DNA of 64,000 nucleotides, taken from NCBI RefSeq assembly GCF_000143415.4, contig NW_003314314.1, positions 220,291 through 284,290 on the forward strand, given 5' to 3'. Both the position numbers and the translations under genes were made by a program. The notes under the pieces are model-generated. The model saw only the letters and a list, made by a program, of their open reading frames with translations. It did no database searches and had not been told where the DNA came from. Below, piece by piece: positions 11,850-24,760 of the stretch (position 1 is its first letter; the number at the start of each line of letters is the position of its first letter). This DNA is from Selaginella moellendorffii. Lineage: Eukaryota > Streptophyta > Lycopodiopsida > Selaginellales > Selaginellaceae.

Positions 11850-13024
11850 GCACAGCCTTTAGCAATATAGCTCAGGAACTCAACTCAGGAACATGGTACA
11901 AGAACTTGGCTCAGGAATATGAGGAACTTGAGGAGGCCATCTTAATCTAGCTATTTAGCTTCATGATAGTATTGTCAAAAGTCTTATCTCAGCTGGGAGG
12001 GGAAATGCTTAGTGCTGGATTCTACTATGAGTTCTATTTACTATCATTATAAGTTTCAAATCTATAAAACGTACATCTCTTATCACAACTTTGAATCTTT
12101 TATTGGTTGTTCAACTTGTATATAGTGCATGCAACTCTTGATAGAGGTGCATTCTTGAGTAGCTGCAATTTCCAAGATTATTGCTAATCCCCTATTCATG
12201 AATCATACTTAGTCTAAAAAAATGAAAACCCATGGATATTGTCTTGGTCTCCATCAAGAACACAATCTAGCCCCTTGATAATTATTATTCTGAATTTATT
12301 ACAAATTTATTATCTAATTTGATAACTAATCTTTATAAAAGAAGTATTTTAACACTACACTACCTATTGTCATATTGTGAGTGTATGAAATATAGAACAT
12401 GAATACATAAATGTACATATTCAATTAGCCTAAAAACCCTCGTTTATATTCAAAAGTGAGTGGTCTAAATTGAAACGAATCTAATAGCTCTCATAATCCT
12501 ATTATGTTAATAGTATTGTAGACATACACTTGGACCTCACATCATCCCCTCATGTTGGAAAGATGGAAGGCAATAAGAGTCTTTTGGTTGATGGGCTGGG
12601 ATCTAGAGGAATATCATAAAGTAAAGAACCTCATTAAAAAAAGATAAATTTAATTTTGCACCTTGTGGATATTGAATATTAAGTAAAACGTTTATAGATG
12701 GTATGAGATCTTTGTCCAAAAAATTCACTAATGCTAGAATAATATGCCATTAAAAACATGAGACAAGAGCAAAAAAGGCAAAAGAGCTCAAAAAAAGGGC
12801 ATCAATATTAGCCAAAGAACTCTCCAAATGATGAATAATTTTAAAATTATATATTTGAAGCTTTAGATCCCACTTAATAGTACAACCAATCAAATTCTTC
12901 CACTTCAATAATGAAGTGATTGCAATATAATCACCCTTTAACAATGTTTAAAAACTATGCAAGCATGCATGAAATTTATTATAGCGAACTTGAATTTGGA
13001 ACCAAACTCTAAGCCTTTTCTACA
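11850..13024 (+). repeat. Left LTR of the outer gypsy element
   Basis: Aligns from about 11868 (ctcaggaactcaac) to 13020 (aagccttttctaca) with 27577-28706. It probably begins near 11850 with TG changed to TA, and ends CA at 13024. Several indels and many transitions separate it from the right LTR. Confidence 0.75.
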
Positions 13025-14290
13025 CCTGATTATAACTGTGGGAATCTTGAGAGATAGAAGAAATATTCCAATTCTTGAAATATTCTAAATGATTATATAA
13101 AAGTGGGTGAAATATCAAGGTTCTGCACTTTGTGTCTTAAGCTAAAGCATGGAGAGAGAGAGTTTAAGACGTGAGCAAAGCCACGCGAAGAGGAGGATTA
13201 AAGTGCCACACCTCAATATAGTGAATCCAGCATGACACTCACCTTCTTCCTTTCTAGAGCTTTTTTGTTTAATGGAGAGGATTCATGAGATTTGGAGTGA
13301 AGATCCTAGAGAGGGATAGACTAAGCGTAATAAGAGTTACCCCCATAGAGAAGTTTTTGAGTGTGGGAGTGAGATTTCATGTTTTCAGAGTTATGGCATG
13401 CAATGAGTTTCCAGTTGGATTTTCTCCCTTGTCTTTGATCCATTTGAGACACTCCTTCTGTAGGTATGTAGATTTTGAGGTCCTCTTTTCAACAAGTATA
13501 GGCAGTTGTGATTTGGTGGAGAGATGAAGGAATCCTCACAATTTTTCCTTTCAGTTTTCATTCCTCTTCTTACATGCATCTTCTTTTACTCTAAGCTTGA
13601 ATTTTGGGGAGAGATGGTATCAGTTTGTTTTATGGGCTCTTAGATCTTGCTAAGAGCTATCCGGGAAGTGATTTCTTGGAGGTCAATTCACTGGAAGCCA
13701 TGACATGCATATGTTTTTCTTTCTGCACATGAACATAACTCGATGTGGAATCTTTGCATGGTGAGAACACTCTCCAATTTGTGCATCTTTGTAAGATCTT
13801 TCTTCTGAGTGGTCTTAAGGCATGGAAAAAGCTGCCCATCATCCAGATTTATGCATTTCCATTTTACTTGTCAATTGCGCTTTAGTTTCTTTCTTCCCTA
13901 TGCCATAGCAAGTTTTGAGCATCAATTTCTCGAGTGTTTAAAGTCCATTTTCATTGCCGTTTGTGGCATCATATACGTCTTGCTCTGTTCTTTCTTTTGA
14001 GTTATGACTTAAAAATTTGCATGGAGTTTTGAAACCGGTCCAAGTCATTTTCTCTAACGTGTGTGATAAACAAAGTTGCATGCTTCTCTAGCGTATAAAG
14101 TTTTTACCTTTATCACAATCTCTTGCATTAGAATTGTAGATGCTTTTGTGAGTTGTCATTCCCAAGTTGAATTATCCAATCCCATAAGATCTTGCTATTT
14201 TTCATTAGATTTCATCCTTATTTGAGCGTGATAATTATTCTTGAAAGTGATTCTCCCATTTTGCACTTGGTTTTTGCAAATCTTTTATGT
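13025..14290. other. 5' internal region of the outer element
   Basis: No coding content recognised. At 13172-13222 there is a second copy of the end-of-pol/polypurine/LTR-start junction (aagccacgcgaagaggagga, then tgccacacctc) that also occurs at 27532-27575. This suggests a rearranged or chimeric element. Confidence 0.5.
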
Positions 14291-14295
14291 AAGGA

Positions 14296-15887
14296 TGTAA
14301 GTGATTAATTTTTCCATTCTACTATAGTCACTTAACCACACTTCCGACCACTTGGAGGAGTCTCATTCACAACCTTCATAAATCCAATTCAGGACTTGGG
14401 GCTTGCTAACCCCAAGGATGGCATCCATGCCACTTAACCTTTGCACTTGGTCTAAGTGCTCCATGTGTCCGATCCCATGACTAACACCCCAAAGTACTAC
14501 TAATATATCAGCCCATTACGCTAAGGCTTTGCCTATTCACCTTGATCATACCAGTGGTCTAATACCACTTGCCTCACAATCCCGTCTCTCAAAAACTAGG
14601 CCATCCGTCCATGAGTGATCATCCCAAATCCACTCCTTAGCATTCTTAGGATGCCTGTAGACATGGGGAATAACCTTCCCCAATATCCCTTTTCTAGTCC
14701 CCACCAAGTCCCTTTTTGTCCATGGTTGTGTTCATCAACACTACCATTGAATCAAGGCCTACAAGCCCAACCACTAAGTCCTTTTGTTCTCTAGTACTCC
14801 CTTGTCACGTGACTACATCCTTGGTCACTACATTAGAGGATTGCTCCTCTTTCTTTCCACCATCCGGGACTCTTAGGACAACATTTTGGAACACCACGGC
14901 CCTATATGAGCCTCGTAAGTACTCTCCCCACCTTCCACCTTTGGGTGCTCTAGCCATGGGCTTAGAGCGAGATTCCATTGAGCCACACTAGGTATCCAAG
15001 TAGGTAGTGCCACCCATGTTTGGATTGGAAGCATCGACCATTCGATCTCCCGGGGGAACTAGAGTCGGCTCTTGAACACTTCACCAAGCTACCTTGCTTG
15101 TCAATCCATATTCACTTTAGCCTTGTATTTTCCAGTGGTCATCTTATCACCCAACAGTTGGGTGTGGCCTTCCTAGACCAAACTAACCTTTCTTAGCCCA
15201 ACTAGCTCCATTGGGATCCAAACCCCATATTCTCCCTACTATACTTTTGGAACCCCTTATAGCCCCCCCCCCCCCTGGGGATGATCACTTTGGGCTTTCA
15301 CCCAACAACTTGTGTATTAGTATTTGGATTCGGACTTGGTCTCGGACTCGGACTCGGACTTGGACTTGGACTCGGACTCGGTCTCGGTCTTGGTCTCGGT
15401 CTCAGTCTCGGTTCCATCTCGGACTCCCATCTCGGGTCCATCTCGGACTCTATCTCAAATCTATCTCGGACTCCATTTCGGGTCCATTTTAGACTCCATC
15501 TCGGGTCCATCTCAGACTCCACCTTGGGTCCATCTCAAACTCCATCTCGGGTCCATCTCAGACTCCATCTTAGACTCCATCTTGGACTCTATCTCAGACT
15601 CCATCTCAGGTCCATCTCGGGTCCATCTCGGACTTCATCTTGGGTCCATCTTGGACTCCTCCACATGTCATATATTGGTCCTCTTGTATCCCTTTTCTAG
15701 AGACTCACTTATTGGTCGCTTCGTGCTTGTTCTTCGAGCCTTTTGTTGGGAGTTCCACTCCCACTCTTGACCTTTTAAGTCAGAACTTTTAGTCCAAATG
15801 TATTACACTCGTTTGGCTTTCGCTTTGGCCACTACCATGTGGCACCCTTTCGGCTTCACTTTGGGGCTTAGGGATTTTTGTCTCACA
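14296..15887 (-). repeat. Left (3') LTR of the nested element
   Basis: Begins tgtaagtgat and ends gtctcaca on the plus strand, 1592 bp. It matches the right LTR at 19738-21478 throughout, apart from a roughly 360-bp block present only on the right and a longer satellite-like tract here. Confidence 0.88.
15330..15655. repeat. Tandem repeats inside the left LTR
   Basis: First about 90 bp of hexamers of the form ctcgga/cttgga, then about 240 bp of variant 15-mers alternating ctccatctcgg-a and gtccatctcgg/cag. The right LTR has a shorter version at about 21080-21250. The open frames across this tract (15211-15770) are artefacts of the repeat. Confidence 0.85.
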
Positions 15888-15906
15888 ACTCCACCACCCC
15901 ATAGAC
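15888..15906 (-). other. Polypurine tract of the nested element
   Basis: Read on the minus strand, this is GGGGTGGTGGAGT directly before TGTGAGACAA of the LTR. That position is expected for the plus-strand priming tract of an element oriented on the minus strand. Confidence 0.6.
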
Positions 15907-18900
15907 GAAGTTAGATGTCCTCATCGAACGATAAATTATTTTATAAAGTAATACTAGCATGTAACACCCTTTCCATCCTTGGCACCTAGAAAATATTCGT
16001 CAATGGTTTGACACCAAAGGCTTACCATGCCTTGTCCATCCTTTAAGAAGCATGGTCTCTCCAACTTAGAGACTCATTCAACTATTTGTGGTGGTTTTCT
16101 CCTTTTATTGGTTTAGTTTTTGCTAAACTTGTTAAAGACACCTTTTTTATCTCATTCCCGCTACTCATTCTCAAGTATTAGTTTCCATTGATATAACCTT
16201 TGCATTTTGGAACTTTTATTTTTTATTTCTCGGAGTCAATTTCCTAGGTGTCTCCGACACCTTGCATTACACATTTGGTGCAACTCCACTTTCCCATCCT
16301 AGGAAGTTCTTTACTTGAGGGCACTTTTCTATTTTGTGCCATATTTAGCACTAAGTTCTAATTATTATAATTTGTGCTAGGGCTGTCCACAGCCCTATTA
16401 TTTAGCTACCTTACTGCTCCCTCCCTTAGAGCTTTCACTTTCGCCAAATCAAAGCAATTAAGAATCCATCCTTGGAAACACATTGCCTCCTCGTAATCCG
16501 TTAGCATCCAACACATTAGTATTCTTGGCCTAACTTTGCCATTTGGGTTCTGTCCCATGATTCCCATGGCTCTTTTCTTAGCCATTAATCTTTTGCTCCT
16601 ATCCATTAATTGTTACTGTCTCTCCTAAAGATTATTTTCTTTGGACTCACTATGCCATCGTATTGATATAGCTCATTTCCCTTAAGTGTTCTTCCCACTT
16701 GGTCACCTTGACTAAGCCACATCATTATCATTTGTTTAAATTAATACTTTAAACTAGGAACCTTATTCTTTACCCAAACAAGGACTTTGTCCTTATTTAG
16801 CCTCAACATCACCTAATGATTTCATTTTAGCACCTTAATAAGTTTGCCAATAGGTATTAAGTCTTCCAAACTTTTAAGTTGTTAACCATGACCCCAGGGG
16901 CACTTGGTGGTGCACCCAAACCAGCCCTTCTAGCCAAAGGTCCATAGCAATTAAGACTGGGTGTCCCCATCTCATTCACCATGTTTTTGGTGCCACTTGC
17001 ACCAAAGTGTTCAAGTTAGATATACCGAACCACATTAAGCAATTTAACCGTACATCACAACTCCAGAGCATCCCCTGTTTAGCAGTGTGCCCAAGCCAGT
17101 TTCCTTCTTGAGAGTCTATGACCACTGAAAAATGAGTGTTTTCATATTTCAAACCATCACCACGCCCTAGTGAGTTGGGACTCGAACCTACGCACTAAAG
17201 GGTTGGGACTCGAACCCAACCTCTGTATATGCATCTACGGATGGCATCACTTAGAATGCCTGGCGTGACTCCCCATGCTGGTGCACCAACTTACACTTAA
17301 AGCGTGCTACAAATCACAGCTTAGGAACCTAGTTCCTCCGCACTGCCAAATCCTCTCACTTGACATGTCTATAATCATGCATATGCTCCTCCATGTTTGG
17401 CCTCATGGGCCACCCCTTTTGAAATTAACACCTTCAACTAGGGTATTTGTTCCCCCAACTTGCTAATCTTACCTAACAAGCCATCCGACCACTGTAGCAT
17501 GGTTCATGCACAAGTGTGAAAGTCCTTAACCATCAACTTTTGTTCAAATCTCTCTCTTTGAACACTCGGGAACTATTTCCCTAACCTTGATAGCCTCGCC
17601 TCATAGCAAGCTTCAAGACCACACTTTTACTGCACCACTCTGATTTCATGTGTTTTATGAACCATTTACACTTGGCTCTCTATGTACTAAGCTACTTAGA
17701 ATTGTTTTTGGGAACCTTGAAGGGATTTTATCCCTTAACTTGCTAAGGCTTCTTCTTTCACAAATTTTCTAATTGCCATATGATCTAACATGGATAATTC
17801 CATGCTTTAGACTCTCCATGATATCATAGTTGCTAGCAACAATATACTTGAGCACCTATTTCATTCTCCACTTTCAATTTACATAACCACCCTTAATTAT
17901 GCCCGTTAATTCCTTTGGTTTGGTCCTATCCCTTTACTACTTGTTTTTTAGCCTCACACATTTCCTTTAGTTATTCTCCTTTAGATTAGTAAGATAGTTT
18001 TGCACTTTTTACTATGCCTTAGCAAGTATTTATAGGGATGAACCTACCTGATAACCTAGGGAGTGGTTCCTCAATCTGGATATGCTCATCTTATAATCCC
18101 ACACACTAGGATTAACGTTGCTACTTATACGCTTTTATATGCCCATTACTAACCTTGCCAAAATCCCATTCTTAGTTTTGTCCAATTCGGGTAAACGGAC
18201 TTCTCCCATCTTTGCAACCTTGGACGTTTGGATAACACCTTCTATCCATTATTCGCTAGGGACTTAATCCTTTAAGCTTTATTTATTACCCTCACAACAC
18301 CAAATACCACCTTCTAGTGTTCTAAAGTGCTTGGGTGTCCCAATGATGGCCTCTTTGACAATGAGTATTCCCTTTATGACATTGACTTATTATATTGCAA
18401 CATAAGCAATTTATCCCCGATAAGGGTATATCTAACTTCTTTATCCTAATAAAAAGTTTTAGATAGTTATCTTTTATCAATTTAACCAATTATTTTGCAC
18501 TTTTTGCTTAGTTACTTCATAGTTGTTTAGTCGTACAACTCATTGCTAGTGCTTCCACACCTCTATCATTATTTGGGACACCACACTCCAACCACATGCC
18601 TTCCAGCTTATGCTATACCATTCCCATTTCTATTAGAATTTCTTTGGGAAGGGGTTCTCATAAACTTGCCAATTTGACCTCAAGGCATCACATTTTGGTA
18701 CATTCGGTGTCTCCATATCATCAAGTCTACGAGCTTACATTTATGACACTTCTCACTTGTGTCTAAATCCTTACCAAGACCAATATAATTCCTTCTCATG
18801 CCAATTGTTTGTTAGCATTACACCATAGAGTTTACACACAACTTTGTGTCAAAGTTATTTTCTTCTAAGAACACCTTCCCTATGACTTTAGTATGGCCCA

Positions 18901-19718
18901 TTTTGCCATCAATGAGATACCCATTATTATCATATATAGATCTTATGATCCTCCTCATCTTTTGTGGGGCACAACACACCTCAGTCCAAATGTTTTCACC
19001 AATCCCTTAGGACCATTCCTTGACTCTACTTGAGTCATCCAACATTTTTGGACTTTGCTAATCTAATAACCTATAAAGTTTTATTTTTTGAGGTGCCAAC
19101 TTGCTAGAATACAACTTCGTGTATTCAAGTCTTACTCATAAGGACCATTTTTGCAAATGTTACTCAAACACTTGATTATTTTCCATTCTCTGTGGGCTAC
19201 CTTTACCCCTTAGGACTATCTGTTGATATGATGAGAATACTAACTCATCCTCTGAGCACACCCCGAACTCCTTAGGTTTGTTCCAGCATTTATAAAAAGT
19301 AGCTCTGGCTACTATTTCAAGGACTTGACCTCTAACGGCTATTAATTCCAGTCTCAAATTCATGAGCACCAGCCTCAATTATATGAGGATAATCTTGTGA
19401 CTCCTTTATTGTTTTGGAGTCTCTATCTTTCCTGTGATCCCAACTATAATTGTTTACCACAACTATATTAGCTAATTTGATAAATTAAATGCTTATCTGG
19501 ATCATATCCTCAACTCTCTGAGAAAAACCTTATACTATTCCCAAGATCCCGAAGTCATTCTGTTATTGGCCCTTTTTTATCCACCACCACATATGAACTA
19601 TAGTGGAGAGCCATGTTTTCCCGACCTGCTACTCTTCAAGGATAGACCCACTCCTAAGACCTTCCCATGTCAACATTACTGGTGATATATTTGAGCATCA
19701 ATAAAAGTTAGATTAAGG
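15907..19718. other. Internal region of the nested element, no genes seen
   Basis: Pyrimidine-rich on the plus strand with scattered stops in every frame. The short frames at 16406-16606(-), 17275-17466(+) and 19160-19378(-) do not resemble retroelement proteins. Two box-B-like motifs lie near 17172-17219. Confidence 0.6.
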
Positions 19719-19737
19719 AACAGCTCTAATACCAAAT
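19719..19737 (-). other. Primer-binding site of the nested element
   Basis: On the minus strand, TTGGTATTAGAGCTGTTCC lies two bases inside the right LTR. It matches the plant initiator-Met tRNA primer site TGGTATCAGAGC with one mismatch, and it fixes the element's orientation. Confidence 0.8.
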
Positions 19738-21478
19738 TGTAAATAACTAATTTTTCCATTCTACTTTAGTCACTTAACCACACCTCCAACCACTTCAAGG
19801 AGTCTCGTTCACAACCTTTATAAGTCCAATTCAAGACTTAGGCTTGCTAACCCCAAGGATGGCATCCATGCCACTCAACCTTTGCACTTGGTCCAAGTGC
19901 TCCACGTGTCCAATCCCATGACCGACACCCCAAGGTACCACCAATATATCAGCCCGTTACGCTAAGGCTCTGCCCATTCACTTTAGTCACACCGGTGGTC
20001 CAACACCACTTACCTCACAATCCAGTCTCTTAAAGACTAGGCCATCCATCCAAGAGTGATCATCCCAGATCCACTCCTTAGCATCCTTAGGATGCCCGCA
20101 GACATGGGGAATAACTTTCCCCAATATCCCTTTTCCAGTCCTTACCAAGTCCTTTTTTGTCCATGGCCGTGTTCGCCAACACTACCACTAGATCAAGGCT
20201 TATAGGCTCGACCACTAAGTTCCCTTATTCTCTAGGACTCTCTTGTCACGTGATCGCATCCTTGGTCACTACACCAGAGGATTATTCCTTTTCCTTTCCA
20301 CCATCCGGGACTTTGGGATAACATTTTGAAACACCACGGCCCTATGTGAGCCTCATGGGTACTCTCCTCACCTTCCACATTTGGGTGCTCTAACCATAGG
20401 CTTAGAGTGAGGTTTTGTTGAGCCATGCCAAGTATCCAAGTAAGTAGTGCCACCCATGTTTGGACTAGGAGTGTCAAGACCCTCAACAAGATCAAGACTG
20501 GAAAATGTAGAAGACAAAGAAAAAAGTTAGTGGAGACAAAAAAAAAGCCTTAGACTAGCGTTAATTCAGATTGTGGAGAAATGGAACAAGGCTAACCTAT
20601 ATATACTATAGATTGATAAAGCTCCACCACTCTTGGATCGAGGACAGCCTAAATATAATTGAGGTCAAGGAGGCACCATGTCATCATCAGGAGTGTGGTT
20701 CGAGAATCAAGAATCATATGGGAAATCAAAGAGTCAAGAATAGGGAAGTGTCTTGAGAGTCAAGAATGTGGTCTGCAGATTAGGAATCCGGCGAGAGTCA
20801 GAAATGTGGCAAGAATTGGGGAATTCTTGATAGGGAGCATAGACCATTCAATCTCCTGAGGGAACTAGAGCTGGCTCTTGAACACTTCACCAAGTTACCC
20901 CACTTGTCGGTCCACATTCACTCTAGCCTTGGATTTCCCAGTGGTCATCTCATCACCCAATAGCTGGGTATAGCCTTCCTGGGCCAAATTGACTCTACTG
21001 GGATCCAATCCCCACACTCTCCCTACAATACTTTTGGAACCCCCTGCAGCGCCTCTCCCCCCCGCCCCCCCTCGGGGGGACGATCTTGAACTCAGACTCC
21101 ATCTCGGGTCCATCTCAGACTCCATTTCGGACTCCATCTCGGGTCCATCTTAGACTCCATCTCAGACTCCATTTCGGGTCCATCTCAGACTCCATCTTGG
21201 GTCCATCTCGAACTCCATCTCAAGTCCATCTCGGGTCCATCTCGAACTCCTCCATGTGTCATATGTTGGTCCTCTTGTGTTCCTTTTCTAGAGACTCATT
21301 TATTAGTCACTTCATGCTTGTTCCTTGAGCCCTTCGTTGGGAGTTCCACTCCCGCTCTTGACCTTTCAAGTCGGAGCTTTTAGTCCAAATGTGTTACGCT
21401 CGTTTGGCTTTCACTTTGGCCACTACCACGTGGCACCCTTTTGGCTCCACTTTGGGGCTTAGGGATTTTTGTCTCACA
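19738..21478 (-). repeat. Right (5') LTR of the nested element
   Basis: 1741 bp, tgtaaataac to gtctcaca. It contains a roughly 360-bp block (about 20475-20838) absent from the left LTR, and a shorter ctccatctcgg repeat tract. Confidence 0.88.
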
Positions 21479-21779
21479 AAGGATGATCTAGCTTCTTAGG
21501 CTAATATTGAGCCACTTTCTAGAAAATTCCATCTATCACAGCAAGAGTTCTTAGCATAACAACACAACACTTGTTTCTTTTGGGGACATCTCAACATTTT
21601 CACACCTCTTAGAGTTTTATTTTTGGAGTTTACAATGTTCAGAACCATTTATTTTGGTTGTGAGCTTTTCTTAGAGCATTTAGAGGATGATTCGACTTAC
21701 TAGATTTGGTGCATTGCTTAGTAATATTTACTGGATTTAGGCATTTACAATGATTTGAACATTTTATACCGGTGACAAC

Positions 21780-23010
21780 ATGTTCACAATCACCTGGAGG
21801 ATCAATTTGGAAAGCACCAAGTCCCCACTCTTAAAGGCAAGTTTTCACCTTTAAGGCGAGAGCTTGATTTCCAACAATTTGTCTTGGACGAGGAAGATTC
21901 ATTGGATCCAGAAAATACCTTTTCTAGAGATTTACAACAGCCGGTAGAGATGGTTAATCCAATCCATATCCTATAGGGGGATGTGGATTTACCTCTCTTC
22001 ACATCAGGAGCTTCATCAATATGGAGTCATATAGTAGAATTTGAGGTCTTTTATGACTCAAATAGAATTATGGTAGATGCAAACAAGCACAACCACTTCC
22101 TTTGATTGATGCATATATAAGCTCAAGTTTGGGCAAAGTCATTTTTGGATATAGAATGGGAATGATACACAGAGGTGAAGAGGCTCTTCCTCAAGACATT
22201 TGGACAAAAGAAGGATCTCCAACAACTCCACACCAAGTACTTTTCTTTCTGGCAAGCACCACATGAGTCTATTGTCAAGTATATCTAGTGGTTCAAGCAA
22301 CACTAGAAGTTATGCCTCACTCAGATTCTAGACCTCATAGAGACAACTATGGTTGCTGCTTTTGTCCAAGGGTTGAAGCCACTCATCCAATGCAAACTTC
22401 TCAAGTGTAAGCATACTGAGTGTTGTCCAGCTTTTAAACATGCTGAGGAGATTGAGAAGGAGTTTTGCCTCACTCTAGGTGTCTCCCAAGTTTCCCAGCC
22501 TCCATCCAGCCACCTCCTTGAGCATTTGATCACAACAATTTCTCACCAACCTACACCTAGAGTCACGGAAGAGAGATTGCCACTAGCATTAGAATCTGCT
22601 GTTACAAAATTTTGCTAGTACAAAAACCTCCTTGACTGTCAACAGCAAGCTCTCTTGCACCAGCAACAGCAACAAATTGCCATTCTCAATGAACTTAAGG
22701 CACTAAGACTTCAGCAAACAGATACAACATCGAGATGACCCCATCATTGGTATACCCATTGCGAGGCCAATACACACTCAATAGAATGGTGTTATCACCT
22801 CCATCTAGAGCTTCAACCTCCCTAGAGTCAACATGTCCAAGAGCATCCACTTGCTAATAACTCCACACTTTGGCCACCTCTAAATGGATATCAACAACAG
22901 CTCCAACAATGCGCAATTGAAGCTGCCCCATTGACAAGCAAGGGAAAAGAATCAGCTCTCCACATCAACACCATTAATGACGAGACCCTTACAATTGTGA
23001 CTTGAGCTTA
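21780..23010 (+). pseudogene. Gag region of the outer gypsy element
   Basis: The plus-strand frame is interrupted by stops. The segment at about 22160-22440 resembles the plant retrotransposon gag capsid core (motifs such as LFLKTFGQKKD and FWQAPHESIVKY). A Gln-rich helical stretch follows at about 22620-22740. It lies just downstream of the nested insertion. No zinc knuckle was found. Confidence 0.6.
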
Positions 23011-23379
23011 GAAAAAGTGTCAGCCAACAGCTTCAGACATCAATGGCAAGCAAGACTTAGCTGTTCAACAAGTACTAGGTCCAACTATTGCATGCAAGTT
23101 ACCCTTTAAGTTGGCATTTGCTGGATCCCTTATTGTTGATGTTGGACCTTCTCAATTTGACAGCACATCTTGTCTAGGCTTGGCTGGTACATCTTTCATG
23201 ACTCCTACCATATCTTCAACTCTTTTGATGGATGTCATGTAGCAACTATTACACAGCTCAATCACCCTTTCACTCAGACAACTTTTGTGATCAGTCCTAG
23301 GATTTGGACAGCAACTAGAAGCTCTTACACATTCTAGCCAACATCTTATTTGTGCTAAAGAGGAGATCTGCATTGTGGA

Positions 23380-23640
23380 TACCACAATAACACAAGATCC
23401 AAGAGCTTTTATGGCATCAGTAGGAGATACTACCACAGTAGCACTCTTGGATTTAGGATTAGCAAGTAATATCATTTTCTTGGTATTGGCAAAGTTTACT
23501 AGGTTACAAATCTAGGACAACACAACAGTTATCTTCAAAACCTTTGCAAACCATACTATCAATCCAAGGGATCTCATCGTTAATGGATTTTGTGGTGGTG
23601 GACTTTCAACATGTGAACTCCCACTCCCTCACCAATCTTA
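23380..23640 (+). pseudogene. Aspartic protease remnant of the outer element
   Basis: The sequence TTTVALLDLGLASNII resembles the retropepsin active-site context, but DLG replaces the usual DSG or DTG, one base away from Ser. Stops follow shortly after, so it is inactive. Position between gag and pol supports the call. Confidence 0.5.
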
Positions 23641-24419
23641 TCATCTTGAAACACACATAGCACCTCCAATCAGATGTTGAGACATATTGGAAGTAGGGAA
23701 TGATGCAAATCAATGATCACATCAAGACTGCCAAGTTGTACAATGCTCATGGCCCCTCCTCACACAAGACAACTCCAGCTCCTACTCCTACCAAGACTCC
23801 AACACGTTCATCTTTTCCAGCTGAGCTGGCAATTGTCTTCCCCGAGCTCCTTGATGATCCATCCTTGCCAAAAACGGAGGTATATAGCATTAGTGCCATC
23901 CATGAGTTTTCTATGACAACTACAAGCTAGCCAGTACCAAAACACACAGATGATGGCAACTCCCCCTCTCCTACAAGGCCCATCCACACTCAGTGTTGCT
24001 TACCACCTTGGCCCTTCACATCTTATACAAGTGCTAGGTTTGGCCTCTTTACTTGAGGGCCACACCCTGACAGCTCACTGGATTTCCCCAAGTACACCAC
24101 CAGGGGCATGACATGGAAGCTTGGATCCAAATTTCCCACGATGGTTTTACTCATTCCTGTCAAGAACATGGATCTACTCACTCATGCCCTGATGAGCAAT
24201 ACATCAAAGATTTACCATCATTGGCTCATTATGTTCAAGCTGCTGGCAAAGACCAAAAGGTGGCAACACCATTACGTGGGCTAGAACAAGGTGTTTTTTA
24301 TACTTCCCCCACGGTTCCTCTTCCAGAACCAGTCATCAGTCCTGCTCCACTATTCCTTGATGACCAGCCAGCATAGTTCCTAGCATACTTCGACAGAGCT
24401 TTCAGGCCAACACATCACA

Positions 24420-24760
24420 TGGCAGGTGTCGACATTGATACATGATGAGGCTGAGAACATAGTGACTCATCTTGCCACTACCCTGCCCACTACATCTGCC
24501 AATGAAGCTGAGTACTTGGCCGTGATTACTACTATGGAGCTCACATTACAATATGGTCTCCTTAATGTTTAGTTTTGTGGAAATTCCCAGCTTGTCATCC
24601 GACAACTCACTGGTTACTATAGTGTTCGTAAGAATAACATCAAAGCTCTTTAGCAAAGAGCAATGGACCTCAAAGATCTCTTCCAGACCGGCTTCAATCA
24701 CATTCCCCGTAAAGACAACTTTTGGGCAAATAAGTTGTCCCACCATGCCATCATGGACCT
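24420..24760 (+). pseudogene. Additional (archaeal-like) RNase H domain upstream of RT
   Basis: The translated segment has the hallmarks of the RVT_3 / archaeal-like RNase H family: ANEAEYLAVITTMELTLQYG, then QLVIRQLTGYYSV, then FNHIPRKDNFWANKLS. It is separate from the gypsy RNase H that follows the RT at 25.8-26.2 kb. It precedes the RT; the dual-RNase H Tat-type elements best known in plants have it after. Stops (for example near 24570 and 24653) show decay. Confidence 0.7.

Larger units (their letters stand above)
14296..21478 (-). mobile_element. Nested LTR retrotransposon without recognisable coding capacity
   Basis: The element is bounded by TG...CA LTRs, and the 5-bp duplication aagga lies immediately outside both ends (14291-14295 and 21479-21483). 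A primer-binding site complementary to initiator Met tRNA lies inside the right LTR on the minus strand. A G-rich polypurine-like tract lies inside the left LTR, so transcription runs on the minus strand. The internal part (15888-19737, 3850 bp) shows no RT, integrase or gag that I can recognise in any frame, only short broken frames. It is either a non-autonomous large retrotransposon derivative or a heavily decayed element. Confidence 0.85.

Noticed and set aside
15211-15770. Overlapping plus and minus frames of up to 148 residues
   Set aside because: They arise from the tandem hexamer and 15-mer tract in the LTR and have only repeat composition.
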